A stretch of 25,638 nt of DNA from a virus: IMG/VR virus record IMGVR_UViG_3300032182_000321, positions 1 through 25,638 of that record, one strand, 5' to 3'. Positions within the stretch are counted from its first letter, which is position 1. Each line of letters starts with the position of its first letter. Positions 1-7,400 of this stretch are shown here, piece by piece. The notes under the pieces are model-generated. The model did not search any database. It was not told where the DNA came from and saw nothing but the letters and a program-made list of their open reading frames with translations. The position numbers were made by a program, and so were the translations under genes.

Positions 1-1013
1 TTTGTATTATTTAGAGTGTCGTAAGACTCAGGACTCCACTTGGCACCTGAAGTTAGACCAGTTACAGTCTCTGCAGTTGTAAAGGTTCCTGTTCTGTTGA
101 TGATCTCAAGTTTTCTTGTGGCAGAATCCCAGGACTTGACTTCTGCTCTGTTATCTTTAGGTGAGTAGTCAATAGTAACGGTAGGAGCAGTTGTATATCC
201 TTCACCCTCATTAGTGATAGTGATACCAGTAATGAGACCAGTAGAGCTAACTGTCGCGGTTGCAGTTGCACCTTCTCCTTCGCCTGAAATAGTAACTGTT
301 GGTGGTAGTGACTGACTATAATGAGATCCAGAATCTGTAACGGAGATGCCAGTAATAGCACCAGATTCTGCATCTACAGTTGCAGTTGCTTTAGCAAGGA
401 ATTCGTCACCAACAACCTCTTCGCCAACTTGGAAGTCACCAATACCACCAGGATCCATAAACATAAGGATAGCAGGAGACATGATGGTTTCAAGAACATC
501 GATCTCCTCAACACCTGTGGAGATGTCGTCACTGCCATACTCATAGATCTCAGCAGTCATAGTGTAGAAGTAAATCTTACCCAACTGGTAGAATGGATCT
601 TCTCTTTCTACAAACTTGATCTCGTAGATATCTTCTGTAAGAGGGAAGTAGAGTAGGTCACCCTCATTAGGACGACCAGGAACAGTCAGACTGTAACCTT
701 CTACTGCTTCTTCCCATCTACGTTGAGACACAACAAAACGAACCTCGTCGGTAATACGAAGTCCAAACTTGCTGATGAATTCTGATGGTGACCCGAAACC
801 CTCTACGTTTTGTAGAAGCATCTCTACCTGAAACTGACTCTCAAACTTATTATAGATGATATCATCTAGGACACCATCAGTAATGAGAGTTCTTGGCAAG
901 TAGTAGATATCTGTGCCGAACAGTTTGATCTGCTCATCCACAAGATCCTGGACGAGACCTTGCTCGCCAGTCGTGCCGCCGTAGTAACTTGGAAAATATG
1001 GTGATGTTGGCAT
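1..1013 (-). CDS. gp14: Neck protein gp14, 3' end cut by window edge
   Basis: Head-completion/neck protein; in T4, gp13 and gp14 form the neck that closes the filled head and receives the tail. I read an open frame from ATG at 1013-1011 to the window edge (337 residues, no stop). It begins MPTSPYFPSYYGG and continues through LVQDLVDEQIKLFGTDIYYLPRTL, a pattern typical of cyanomyovirus gp14 (LFGTDIYYLPRT). The start lies one base after the gp13 stop, with GGA about 7 bases upstream, so the two genes are probably translationally coupled. T4 gp14 is 256 residues; this one is longer because residues about 214-281 are two GxGY-type beta modules (ITGISVTDSG..., then ITGITITNEGEGY) lying between FQVGEEVVG and EVKSWDSATRKLEI. 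The stop is outside the window. Identity is secure; the insertion reading is inferred. Confidence 0.9.
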   Translation of the reverse strand, partial: MPTSPYFPSYYGGTTGEQGLVQDLVDEQIKLFGTDIYYLPRTLITDGVLDDIIYNKFESQFQVEMLLQNVEGFGSPSEFISKFGLRITDEVRFVVSQRRWEEAVEGYSLTVPGRPNEGDLLYFPLTEDIYEIKFVEREDPFYQLGKIYFYTMTAEIYEYGSDDISTGVEEIDVLETIMSPAILMFMDPGGIGDFQVGEEVVGDEFLAKATATVDAESGAITGISVTDSGSHYSQSLPPTVTISGEGEGATATATVSSTGLITGITITNEGEGYTTAPTVTIDYSPKDNRAEVKSWDSATRKLEIINRTGTFTTAETVTGLTSGAKWSPESYDTLNNT

Positions 1014-1014
1014 C

Positions 1015-1845
1015 TTATCCGATCATGTCCATAGGTGGGAGTGAGTAATCTGTCATCATTCTTGACTCCAGTTCCTTCACTTCATTGTTACCATCTTCCC
1101 AGATCTGACGACCGTTGAGTGTGACACCACCAGGAAGTTGAACTGCGTTATACTTGATTAGGTTTTGTCCCCACTGTCTCTTCAGTAGAGCAGTAGCATA
1201 TTTTTTGACAAAACTGTCATTATATACCTGAGTGAACTCAGTAGGATCAAGATAACGATGGCAATCAATGAGTAGATATTGATCCTCTACAATCCTTGAC
1301 TTATCGATATCAATATAAAGACGATCTTGTCTCTTGTTAAATCTATACTCAATGAAAGCACCTGTATTGATAATCATATCAATAGTTTCAAAGTGCTGCT
1401 TGATCATGTAGTAGTTTGTCAGATCAAAGTTACCAAAACTAAATGCAGAACCTGATGAGAATGAGAACAGGTCCATCAAATAGTATTGGTTGCTCATACC
1501 AAACAAGTTGTTCCTCATAAAGTTTGAGGAGACACCAAAGACTTTGGAAACACCAATAACTGCATCAGGGACTTCGATGTAGTTGTTTCGGTTTTCCCAT
1601 GCGTCTGCGTTTGGTGCAGCACTTGCCTCATCTGATGAGTCAAATCTGGTTACGTCGGCAGCAGTAAACTTGTGCTTGAGATACATCCTCTCCACACCAT
1701 CGAAATGATATTCGTGGTAATACTGAATTGCCTGATCAATGATATCATCTGTTTGCTCGTCTGCAACATTAATCTGCAGCACTGGAGCACCCAGTTGACG
1801 TTTGCAATAATCAATTAATTCTTGCTTTGTTGCTGGTGAAGCCAT
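1015..1845 (-). CDS. gp13: Neck protein gp13
   Basis: T4 gp13 homologue, a 276-residue head-completion protein that forms the neck with gp14 (T4 gp13 is 309 residues). The N-terminus (MASPATKQELIDYCKRQLG, then a segment with APVLQINV and YYHEYHFDGVERMYLKH) is the characteristic cyanomyovirus gp13 opening. It continues with YRFNKRQDRLYIDID in the middle and ends ELESRMMTDYSLPPMDMIG. ATG at 1845-1843 is the only sensible in-frame start; no good Shine-Dalgarno lies within 15 bases. A late-promoter motif sits about 30 bases upstream inside a terminator hairpin, so gp13-gp14 probably form their own late transcript. The stop is one base from the gp14 start. Confidence 0.93.
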   Translation of the reverse strand: MASPATKQELIDYCKRQLGAPVLQINVADEQTDDIIDQAIQYYHEYHFDGVERMYLKHKFTAADVTRFDSSDEASAAPNADAWENRNNYIEVPDAVIGVSKVFGVSSNFMRNNLFGMSNQYYLMDLFSFSSGSAFSFGNFDLTNYYMIKQHFETIDMIINTGAFIEYRFNKRQDRLYIDIDKSRIVEDQYLLIDCHRYLDPTEFTQVYNDSFVKKYATALLKRQWGQNLIKYNAVQLPGGVTLNGRQIWEDGNNEVKELESRMMTDYSLPPMDMIG

Positions 1846-1856
1846 GCATCTAGATA

Positions 1857-1890
1857 CAAAAAGTCCCTACCTGTATTTATCAGGCAGGGA
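1857..1890 (-). terminator. Intrinsic terminator after the 62-aa gene
   Basis: Read on the minus strand, TCCCTGCCTG and CAGGTAGGGA form a 10-bp stem with a single G-T wobble around the 7-base loop ATAAATA, followed by CTTTTTG. The stem begins 8 bases after the 62-aa gene's TAA. Stem length, G+C content and the U-run make this the clearest rho-independent terminator in the window. Its loop contains a late-promoter motif (see next entry). Confidence 0.88.
1874..1881 (-). promoter_or_regulatory. Late-promoter motif GATAAATA before gp13
   Basis: GATAAATA on the minus strand matches the T4 late promoter (TATAAATA) in seven of eight positions. It lies about 30 bases upstream of the gp13 ATG. It occupies the loop and first stem base of the terminator, so one short element seems to end the upstream transcript and start the gp13-gp14 transcript. 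Confidence 0.6.
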
Positions 1891-1898
1891 ACTAGGGG

Positions 1899-2087
1899 TT
1901 ATTCTGCTGGAGCTTCTGCTGGTGCGTCTTCTTCTTTAGGATTGAGAAGATCTAGTGTTTCCAGTCCACCTTGCAACTTAAGTTTATATTCTCTTGCTTT
2001 ATTAAGATTAGATTCTAGGTCAGCAATTTGCTTGTCTGTTGTAGCAATTTGCTCTTCAAAATTCTTTCTCAGTTCAGTTGTATCCAT
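1899..2087 (-). CDS. Small coiled-coil protein, conserved beside gp13 in cyanomyoviruses
   Basis: 62 residues from ATG at 2087-2085: MDTTELRKNFEEQIATTDKQ, then IADLESNLNKAREYKLKLQG and an acidic Ala/Pro/Glu tail (PKEEDAPAEAPAE). The body is one amphipathic helix with heptad-like Leu/Ile spacing, so a dimeric or trimeric coiled coil is likely. A longer form could start at GTG 2096, but the late-promoter motif at 2115-2122 would then leave almost no leader, so I prefer the ATG. It has its own promoter motif and its own terminator, so it appears to be a monocistronic late gene. I recall similar short proteins next to gp13 in cyanomyoviruses; function unknown. Confidence 0.8.
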   Translation of the reverse strand: MDTTELRKNFEEQIATTDKQIADLESNLNKAREYKLKLQGGLETLDLLNPKEEDAPAEAPAE

Positions 2088-2114
2088 GGTAATCACATTG
2101 AATGACGTGTGTAT

Positions 2115-2122
2115 TATTTATC
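2115..2122 (-). promoter_or_regulatory. Late-promoter motif GATAAATA before the 62-aa gene
   Basis: GATAAATA on the minus strand, the same octamer and flank (CTGATAAATA) as the one before gp13. It overlaps the TGA stop of the upstream 325-aa gene (2123-2121) and lies 28 bases before the preferred ATG at 2087. Confidence 0.6.
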
Positions 2123-3098
2123 AGACATATCTGACAGCAAAATAGAATCCATATTGCGTAGTGCTTGTATTAGATGCACTACCCCAAAAGAAGTCATCAA
2201 CGGCATCACCACCGTTTCTGTTTTCACAACCATATGCCTGAGAAGATCCCTGACTCAAATATGGACCACCGTTGCCATCCAGTCTGCTAGCACCAATTCT
2301 AAATCCCCAGCATCCGTCGTCAGCAGCGAATCTGCTAGAGGTATAATAACCATTGCTATTTGGTTGCTGGTTATCGGAATAGATTGTTGATGTGTTTCCA
2401 GAATCATCAACTACTTCACTGCCATCTGCGTTCAAAACATACCCATAGAGATTTCTATTCTGGTTGGGACTGAAGAAATTCTTCAAAGCAGTTCCAGTGC
2501 TATAATCTCTATAGATTTGCAAAGCAACTCCTTCATAACCATTGGGACCAAAACCAGCAAAAATCATGTATGGATATCCATTTAGAGTTCCATTGTCTAA
2601 TCCTGAGGTTAGTTCAATTTCTGTTCCAGAATCAAACTCAGATGAATTAAATTGACGTAGACTACTAATATCACTAGTTCCACTTTGAGATTCTGCCATA
2701 CCATTGTATGCTGGTGTAGCAATCAATGTAAATCCTAGAGATTCAAACTCACCCTTGATACTAGAAACTTGATCGTATGTATAAGAAGAAAGAGTAGCAT
2801 TAAGTTGTTCGAGATCACTCTTAAGACCTGCTCCTCCAGTCAATGTTCCATCATATGTTCCCCACAGTGGAGCATTGTCAAATGGATCAATTCCGTAGTA
2901 AACTTCCAAAGTTACTGTTTCGGAGTTATAACCAATTTGACCAATTGTAGGACTGGTAGGTCTTGTTGCAGTAGTCCATGTCTCAAATACCAATCCAGGA
3001 GGATTGTATCCCTGAGGAAAATTGATAGTGTTTCCTGAGATGTTGAAGATAGTATCTCCAGCAACTGTCTGTAGTTGATCTGCTCTAATATTACTCAT
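2121..3098 (-). CDS. Adhesin-like virion protein, second paralogue (325 aa)
   Basis: 325 residues, probably a fibre tip or other surface-exposed virion protein; exact role unknown. Residues 1-90 are the N-terminal module shared with the 96-aa and 329-aa proteins (YNPPGLVFETW, RPTSPTIGQIGYNSE, LEVYYGID), a pattern like the G.IRYNT...LEVYNG.W repeat of phage fibres. Residues 95-145 include a short helical stretch, then FTLIATPAYNGMAESQ. Residues 237-325 are nearly identical to the upstream paralogue, with conserved cysteines in DDGCWGFRIG and AYGCENRNGG and a glycine-rich DGNGGPYL. The aromatic end GFYFAVRYV is typical of a closing beta strand. The start lies 6 bases after the 329-aa gene, with only a weak A-rich leader, so co-translation is likely. 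Confidence 0.85.
   Translation of the reverse strand: MSNIRADQLQTVAGDTIFNISGNTINFPQGYNPPGLVFETWTTATRPTSPTIGQIGYNSETVTLEVYYGIDPFDNAPLWGTYDGTLTGGAGLKSDLEQLNATLSSYTYDQVSSIKGEFESLGFTLIATPAYNGMAESQSGTSDISSLRQFNSSEFDSGTEIELTSGLDNGTLNGYPYMIFAGFGPNGYEGVALQIYRDYSTGTALKNFFSPNQNRNLYGYVLNADGSEVVDDSGNTSTIYSDNQQPNSNGYYTSSRFAADDGCWGFRIGASRLDGNGGPYLSQGSSQAYGCENRNGGDAVDDFFWGSASNTSTTQYGFYFAVRYV
2181..2390 (-). repeat. Duplicated C-terminal domain, copy B
   Basis: Encodes residues 237-306 of the 325-aa protein. It corresponds to 3165-3374 in the neighbouring gene. The first 45 residues (STIYSDNQQPN to DGNGGPYL) and the last 19 (AYGCENRNGG...DDFFWG) are identical; only about six residues between them differ. 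DNA differences in the conserved parts are mostly silent, and there are two perfectly identical runs of 26 bases. Confidence 0.93.
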
Positions 3099-3104
3099 GA
3101 TTTT

Positions 3105-4094
3105 TTATACTTTTTTGATACAGAAGTAGAAACCATATGATGTTGTGCTAGTATTTGTAGCATTGCCCCAGAAGAAGTCATCAACAGCGTCACCGCCGTT
3201 TCTGTTTTCACAACCATATGCATTAGATGTATTATCTTGTAGATATGGACCACCGTTACCATCTAGTCTAGATGCACCGATTCTGAATCCCCAGCATCCG
3301 TCATCAGCAGCAAATCTACTAGAGGTGTAGTATCCATTGCTATTTGGTTGCTGGTTATCAGAATAGATTGTTGATTGTCCTGTAGCTGCTTCTCTTTCGG
3401 TTCCATCCGCATTGATAACCATCACAGCAAGATTTCTATCTTGGTTTGGAGAGAAGAAATTTTTCAGATATGTGCCGCTACCATAGTCTCTGTAACCTTG
3501 GAAAGCAATACCTTCATAACCATTAGGACCAAAACCAGCAAAGATCATTCCTGGCATATTATTAAGTCCATTGTTAGAGAATCCACTACTCAATTCAATT
3601 TCATTGTTTCCATCAAACTCAGATGAATTAAATACACCCAAACTACTAATTGCACTGGTAGTGCCACCTTGAGATTCTGCCATACCATTATAGGTTGGAG
3701 TAGCAATTAGTGTATAACCATATGCTTCAAATTCTGCTCTAATTTGAGAGACTTGACTATAACTGTAACTTGCAAGAGCACTGTTAAGGTTAACCATATC
3801 ATTATATGTGCTAACTCCACCAAATCTAACTTTGGTTGGTAGTTTAAACCATATAGGATTACCACTGTTAGGATCAACACCTGCATAAAATTCTGCTTGC
3901 CTTCGGTCCATATTGTATCCCATACTATATGGGATCAAATTAGTAGTAGGACGATTATCTGCATCTGCCCAAGTAGGTAGAACAAATCCACCTGGATCAT
4001 ACGACGCATAAAATTTTGTGGTTCCGTCACTGTTTAGTGTGACCACAAGTTCACTCGCCGTATTTTCTAACGCATTAACTTTAACGGTGCTCAT
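3105..4094 (-). CDS. Adhesin-like virion protein, first paralogue (329 aa)
   Basis: 329 residues, paralogous to the 325-aa gene just downstream. Residues 1-90 are the shared N-terminal module (SYDPGGFVLPTW, DNRPTTNLIPYSMGYN, AEFYAGVDPNSGNPIW). Residues 97-125 are helix-prone (VNLNSALASYSYSQVSQIR). Residues 127-215 contain TLIATPTYNGMAESQ, IFAGFGPNGYEG and YLKNFFSPNQDRN, all shared with the paralogue. Residues 241-310 are the near-identical domain, with Cys267 and Cys295; a third cysteine (Cys325) is absent from the paralogue. ATG at 4094 follows AGGA at 4107-4110 (12-base spacing) and a CTAAATA promoter motif. It lies where T4 carries short-fibre and whisker genes, so host binding is plausible but unproven. 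Confidence 0.85.
   Translation of the reverse strand: MSTVKVNALENTASELVVTLNSDGTTKFYASYDPGGFVLPTWADADNRPTTNLIPYSMGYNMDRRQAEFYAGVDPNSGNPIWFKLPTKVRFGGVSTYNDMVNLNSALASYSYSQVSQIRAEFEAYGYTLIATPTYNGMAESQGGTTSAISSLGVFNSSEFDGNNEIELSSGFSNNGLNNMPGMIFAGFGPNGYEGIAFQGYRDYGSGTYLKNFFSPNQDRNLAVMVINADGTEREAATGQSTIYSDNQQPNSNGYYTSSRFAADDGCWGFRIGASRLDGNGGPYLQDNTSNAYGCENRNGGDAVDDFFWGNATNTSTTSYGFYFCIKKV
3165..3374 (-). repeat. Duplicated C-terminal domain, copy A
   Basis: Encodes residues 241-310 of the 329-aa protein; partner of 2181-2390. High conservation here contrasts with much looser similarity in the first 240 residues of the two proteins. Confidence 0.93.
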
Positions 4095-4101
4095 GTGTTA
4101 C

Positions 4102-4133
4102 GTTATTCCTATTTGACTATTTAGGTTATTCCT
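4102..4133 (-). repeat. 9-bp direct repeat AGGAATAAC flanking a promoter motif
   Basis: AGGAATAAC occurs at 4133-4125, where it includes the stop codon of the 96-aa gene, and again at 4110-4102, where it supplies the AGGA of the 329-aa ribosome binding site. The CTAAATA motif lies between the copies. Confidence 0.7.
4118..4124 (-). promoter_or_regulatory. Late-promoter motif CTAAATA before the adhesin-like pair
   Basis: CTAAATA on the minus strand, one base past the TAA of the 96-aa gene and 24 bases before the ATG of the 329-aa gene. It resembles T4 TATAAATA shortened to the form seen in marine T4-like phages, and would drive both adhesin-like genes. Confidence 0.6.
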
Positions 4134-4416
4134 GACTAGGATTAAATTGGGTTCCTTTAAATACTGCCCAAAGAGCATTGCCCTCATCATCTACGCCGTG
4201 GTAGATTTCTAGTCTGGTTGACTTGCTATTCCAACCAGCAGCACCAATGGGAACTCCTGTGGGTCTGTTATCAGATCCATCCCAAGCAGCAAACGCAAAT
4301 GCGTTAGGTTGATAGGATCCTTGAAATGTGATGGATCCTCCAGCCCCAAACGACATAGCATTATTGCCGCTTGCTGTTTTCCAATTAGTTACTCTTAGTG
4401 TGCTTGACTGACTCAT
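4126..4416 (-). CDS. Single-module fibre protein (96 aa)
   Basis: 96 residues, essentially one free copy of the N-terminal module of the two adhesin-like proteins: FQGSYQPNAFAFAAW, NRPTGVPIGAAGWNSKS, LEIYHGVDDEGNALWAVFKG, then a short tail FNPSQE. It carries no C-terminal domain. The frame is intact, and the gene is tightly packed 11 bases after the 2934-aa gene's stop and followed at once by a promoter motif, so it is probably expressed rather than a decaying remnant. It could be an adaptor joining the large fibre to the tips, or a copy that lost its C-terminal domain. Confidence 0.78.
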   Translation of the reverse strand: MSQSSTLRVTNWKTASGNNAMSFGAGGSITFQGSYQPNAFAFAAWDGSDNRPTGVPIGAAGWNSKSTRLEIYHGVDDEGNALWAVFKGTQFNPSQE

Positions 4417-4427
4417 TGTTTTTTAGA

Positions 4428-7400
4428 TTAGGTAATGATCCAAGTTGCTCCAGAAGCAACCGTAACTTCAAAACCATTGGCAACTGTAATAGGACCAGTT
4501 GAAGATCCATTATTTCCAGTTGGAATAGTTACATCTTCATCGATTGAAGATCTACTGACTTTAATAACACCGTAGGTGTCCAACCACTGCGCTTGACCAT
4601 TAACTTTAATGGTTCCCGTCATGTAGATATCACCTTCAACGTCTAAAGCTTCCTGTGGATCTTTAGCAGAAGAGAAATTGATACCAACTTTCGTTGTTCT
4701 ATAAATGTCAACTAGGTTGGGCGCTTCAGTCCAACGTGACGTTACAAAAGGTGCGTTGTTTTGATAAAGGATGCCATTAATATTTATGTCACCCTGGACA
4801 TTTAGATTGTAGTCTCTATCAACTGGATTAGAAGGATCGCTATTGTCAGTTCCAGAGAAGGCAGTTGTGTTAATACCAACTCTGTTGTTGGTTCCTTGAA
4901 TCGCAAGTGCAGGAGTTGACTTCCAGTCTGTAGCACCTACAGAACCATCGTTAGCGGTAATCTCGAAGATGTCTCCGCCAACAATTCCATTACCAACTCT
5001 AAAGTTGCTTAGATATCCACCAGCACCATCAGATGCTCCAGTTGCACCATAGAAATAAAGTGGAGCATCATCATTATTATCAGTAGTTCCAAGTGTCAGA
5101 CCTGCGATGCCAACAATCATGTTGTCAACTTCAAGACCATTATTGGTTCCGCTGTTCTCAATCTTGAGACCACCATCACCTTGAATGGTTAGTTTGTTGT
5201 TAGAGTTGTTGCGGAAAATGAAGTCTCTATTACTTGCTCTACCGTTAAAGATCCAGTGTGCGCCTTCGCCAGGATGTGTGCTTGCTGCTGCACCAGACGA
5301 GATGAACATCATCGCATGGTCGGCATCATCATAATAAGAACTTCTAGCACCATCAATCAACAATTGATGTCCAGTTGCATTATCAGGACCACTTAGTCTT
5401 AGAGCAGCAATTGTTCCACCAAGAATGTCAAGACCAATACCAGTCGTTAGAGTAGTTCCAACATTGATACCGACAGCTTCTTTAGCAGTATCCACAAGTA
5501 GAGTATCACTATCAACTGCCAAGTTAGCAGCAACAGTAATGTTGCTCAGGAAGTCTGCTCTACCAGAAACTTCTAGTGCCTGGTTAGCAGCAGCAATACC
5601 ACTGATAGTCAAGGAACCAGACATTGTGTCGCCTGCCTTCAGAACGTTGTCTGAAGCAGCACCAGTTAGTGCAGCAGTGATTGTTCCTGCCTCAAAGTCT
5701 CCATTAGCATCACGAATGACACCAGTGCTTACGACATTAGTAGAGTTGAAAGTGATGTTACCAGCGTTCCAGATCTTCTGACCCAAGATGGTCATTCCAT
5801 CTGCATCAGCAACTTTAACTTCCAACAGACCAGAACCATTGGTGTTATTACCACCAGATGCAATAATTGCACTGTTGTAATTTGTTGCTGCAATCTGAGA
5901 AGATCTAAAGTAGATAGAAGGATCAGTTGCTGCCTGACCATCTGCTCTACCAAGTTTCAGTCTAGCATTACCAGCAGAACTCTCTGCAGCAATAACTTCA
6001 TATGTTCCGTCAATTGTGCCATCGCCATTATCATCTAGTTGTGAAACACCATAGTCTTGGAATGCGTATGCGTTTGCAACACCACCTTCACCAATGAAGT
6101 ATGCTACCTGATCTCCGTTAGAATCAATAAAGTCACCAGATGTCAGACTACCAGTGAGAAGTGTGTAGTTGTTAGCGGGATCATTAGCATCTAGGTTAGT
6201 TTCAACTTTAGTAAGAGTAAGTTCGCCTACACCATTACCACCATTATCATACAAGTTGACAGGTAGACCAGCAAGGAAAGGAGCAGCAGAACCAAGAATT
6301 TCGTCACGAACCAAGACAAAGTATCTATCTTGTCCTGTCCAGTCTACAACACTCAATGAATCAAGGATTTTCTTCTTGGTCTGTAGTTCTGGAAGTCTTA
6401 GATCACTGAAGATACCATAGTTGATATGGGTAGCAGTTTGATACCACTTACCCTGACGACCATCCATCATGTCAGCGTCTAGTCCGCTGAGTTCACCGTC
6501 ATTCTGGGAGTGCCAGATCAGGTTCCAGTTACCGAATGGGTTAGCAGGACTTGTATGTGAACCACGCAACCAGAGGTTACCACCTCCAGTCGCTGGAGTG
6601 CCATCTGTAATTGCAAGTTGTCTAACACCACCGAAGGTTGCGTCAAAGTCAGAACCACCATTTCTCATGGTAAGAACCATGTGCCTGGTTCCACCATCAA
6701 AGAGACCATCTGCAGTATTGTTCTTGGTATCAGCAATGATACCTGCAGAGAATTCGTTTGGTGCTGGGTTACCAGTTGGTGATCCAGTAGAAGTTTTCAG
6801 TCTGAGTGTATTACCAGATTGGTTTGCAATACTGATATTGTAGGTTCCAGATAGTCTATCAACAGGCAGAACACCAGCGTTTTGGTTGCTGGAGTTTAGA
6901 TAGAACGAACCTTGTGCGCCGTCCAGGGTGTCAGCGTCGAGACCAGAATCAGGACCCGTGTTAATATCAACAGAACCGTTACCAGCCTGACCAATAACAA
7001 ACTGAGTCTTTCTAAACCTTGCAACACCAAGTGTTCCGTATGCATCACCAGAAGTTGTTAAATCAGTTACTCTGTCAATATCAACCGCAACGTTTGCATA
7101 TTGTCTGAGAACTGTGGTTACCTTAGCAAGTAGAATTAGACCAGATCCAGGTCCAAGTTCAGTTGGAGTAGAAGATACGATAAAGTCAACGTTCTGCTGA
7201 CTGGTATTTTGACCATAGTCTTGACCACCATCAACAATGGTAACGTCAGTAACAACACCACCTGTTGTAATAATGTTAGCTCTTAGACCTACACCATTAC
7301 CACCCGTTAGCGCAACGTTGAAGAAAGGACCAGCATCGAATCCAGAACCGCCGTCTTGGATAACAATTTGATCAACAAATCCACCTTCAGTTTGAGAAGA

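Noticed and set aside
2088-2096. GTG start at 2096 giving a 65-residue form
   Set aside because: An in-frame ATG lies three codons later and the promoter motif at 2115-2122 would leave almost no leader for the GTG start.
2121-4094. Diversity-generating retroelement with variable C-terminal domain in the paralogues
   Set aside because: The C-termini are conserved rather than A-to-N hypervariable, the ending is not the Asn-rich GFR pattern of lectin-type targets, and no reverse transcriptase or template repeat is in the window.
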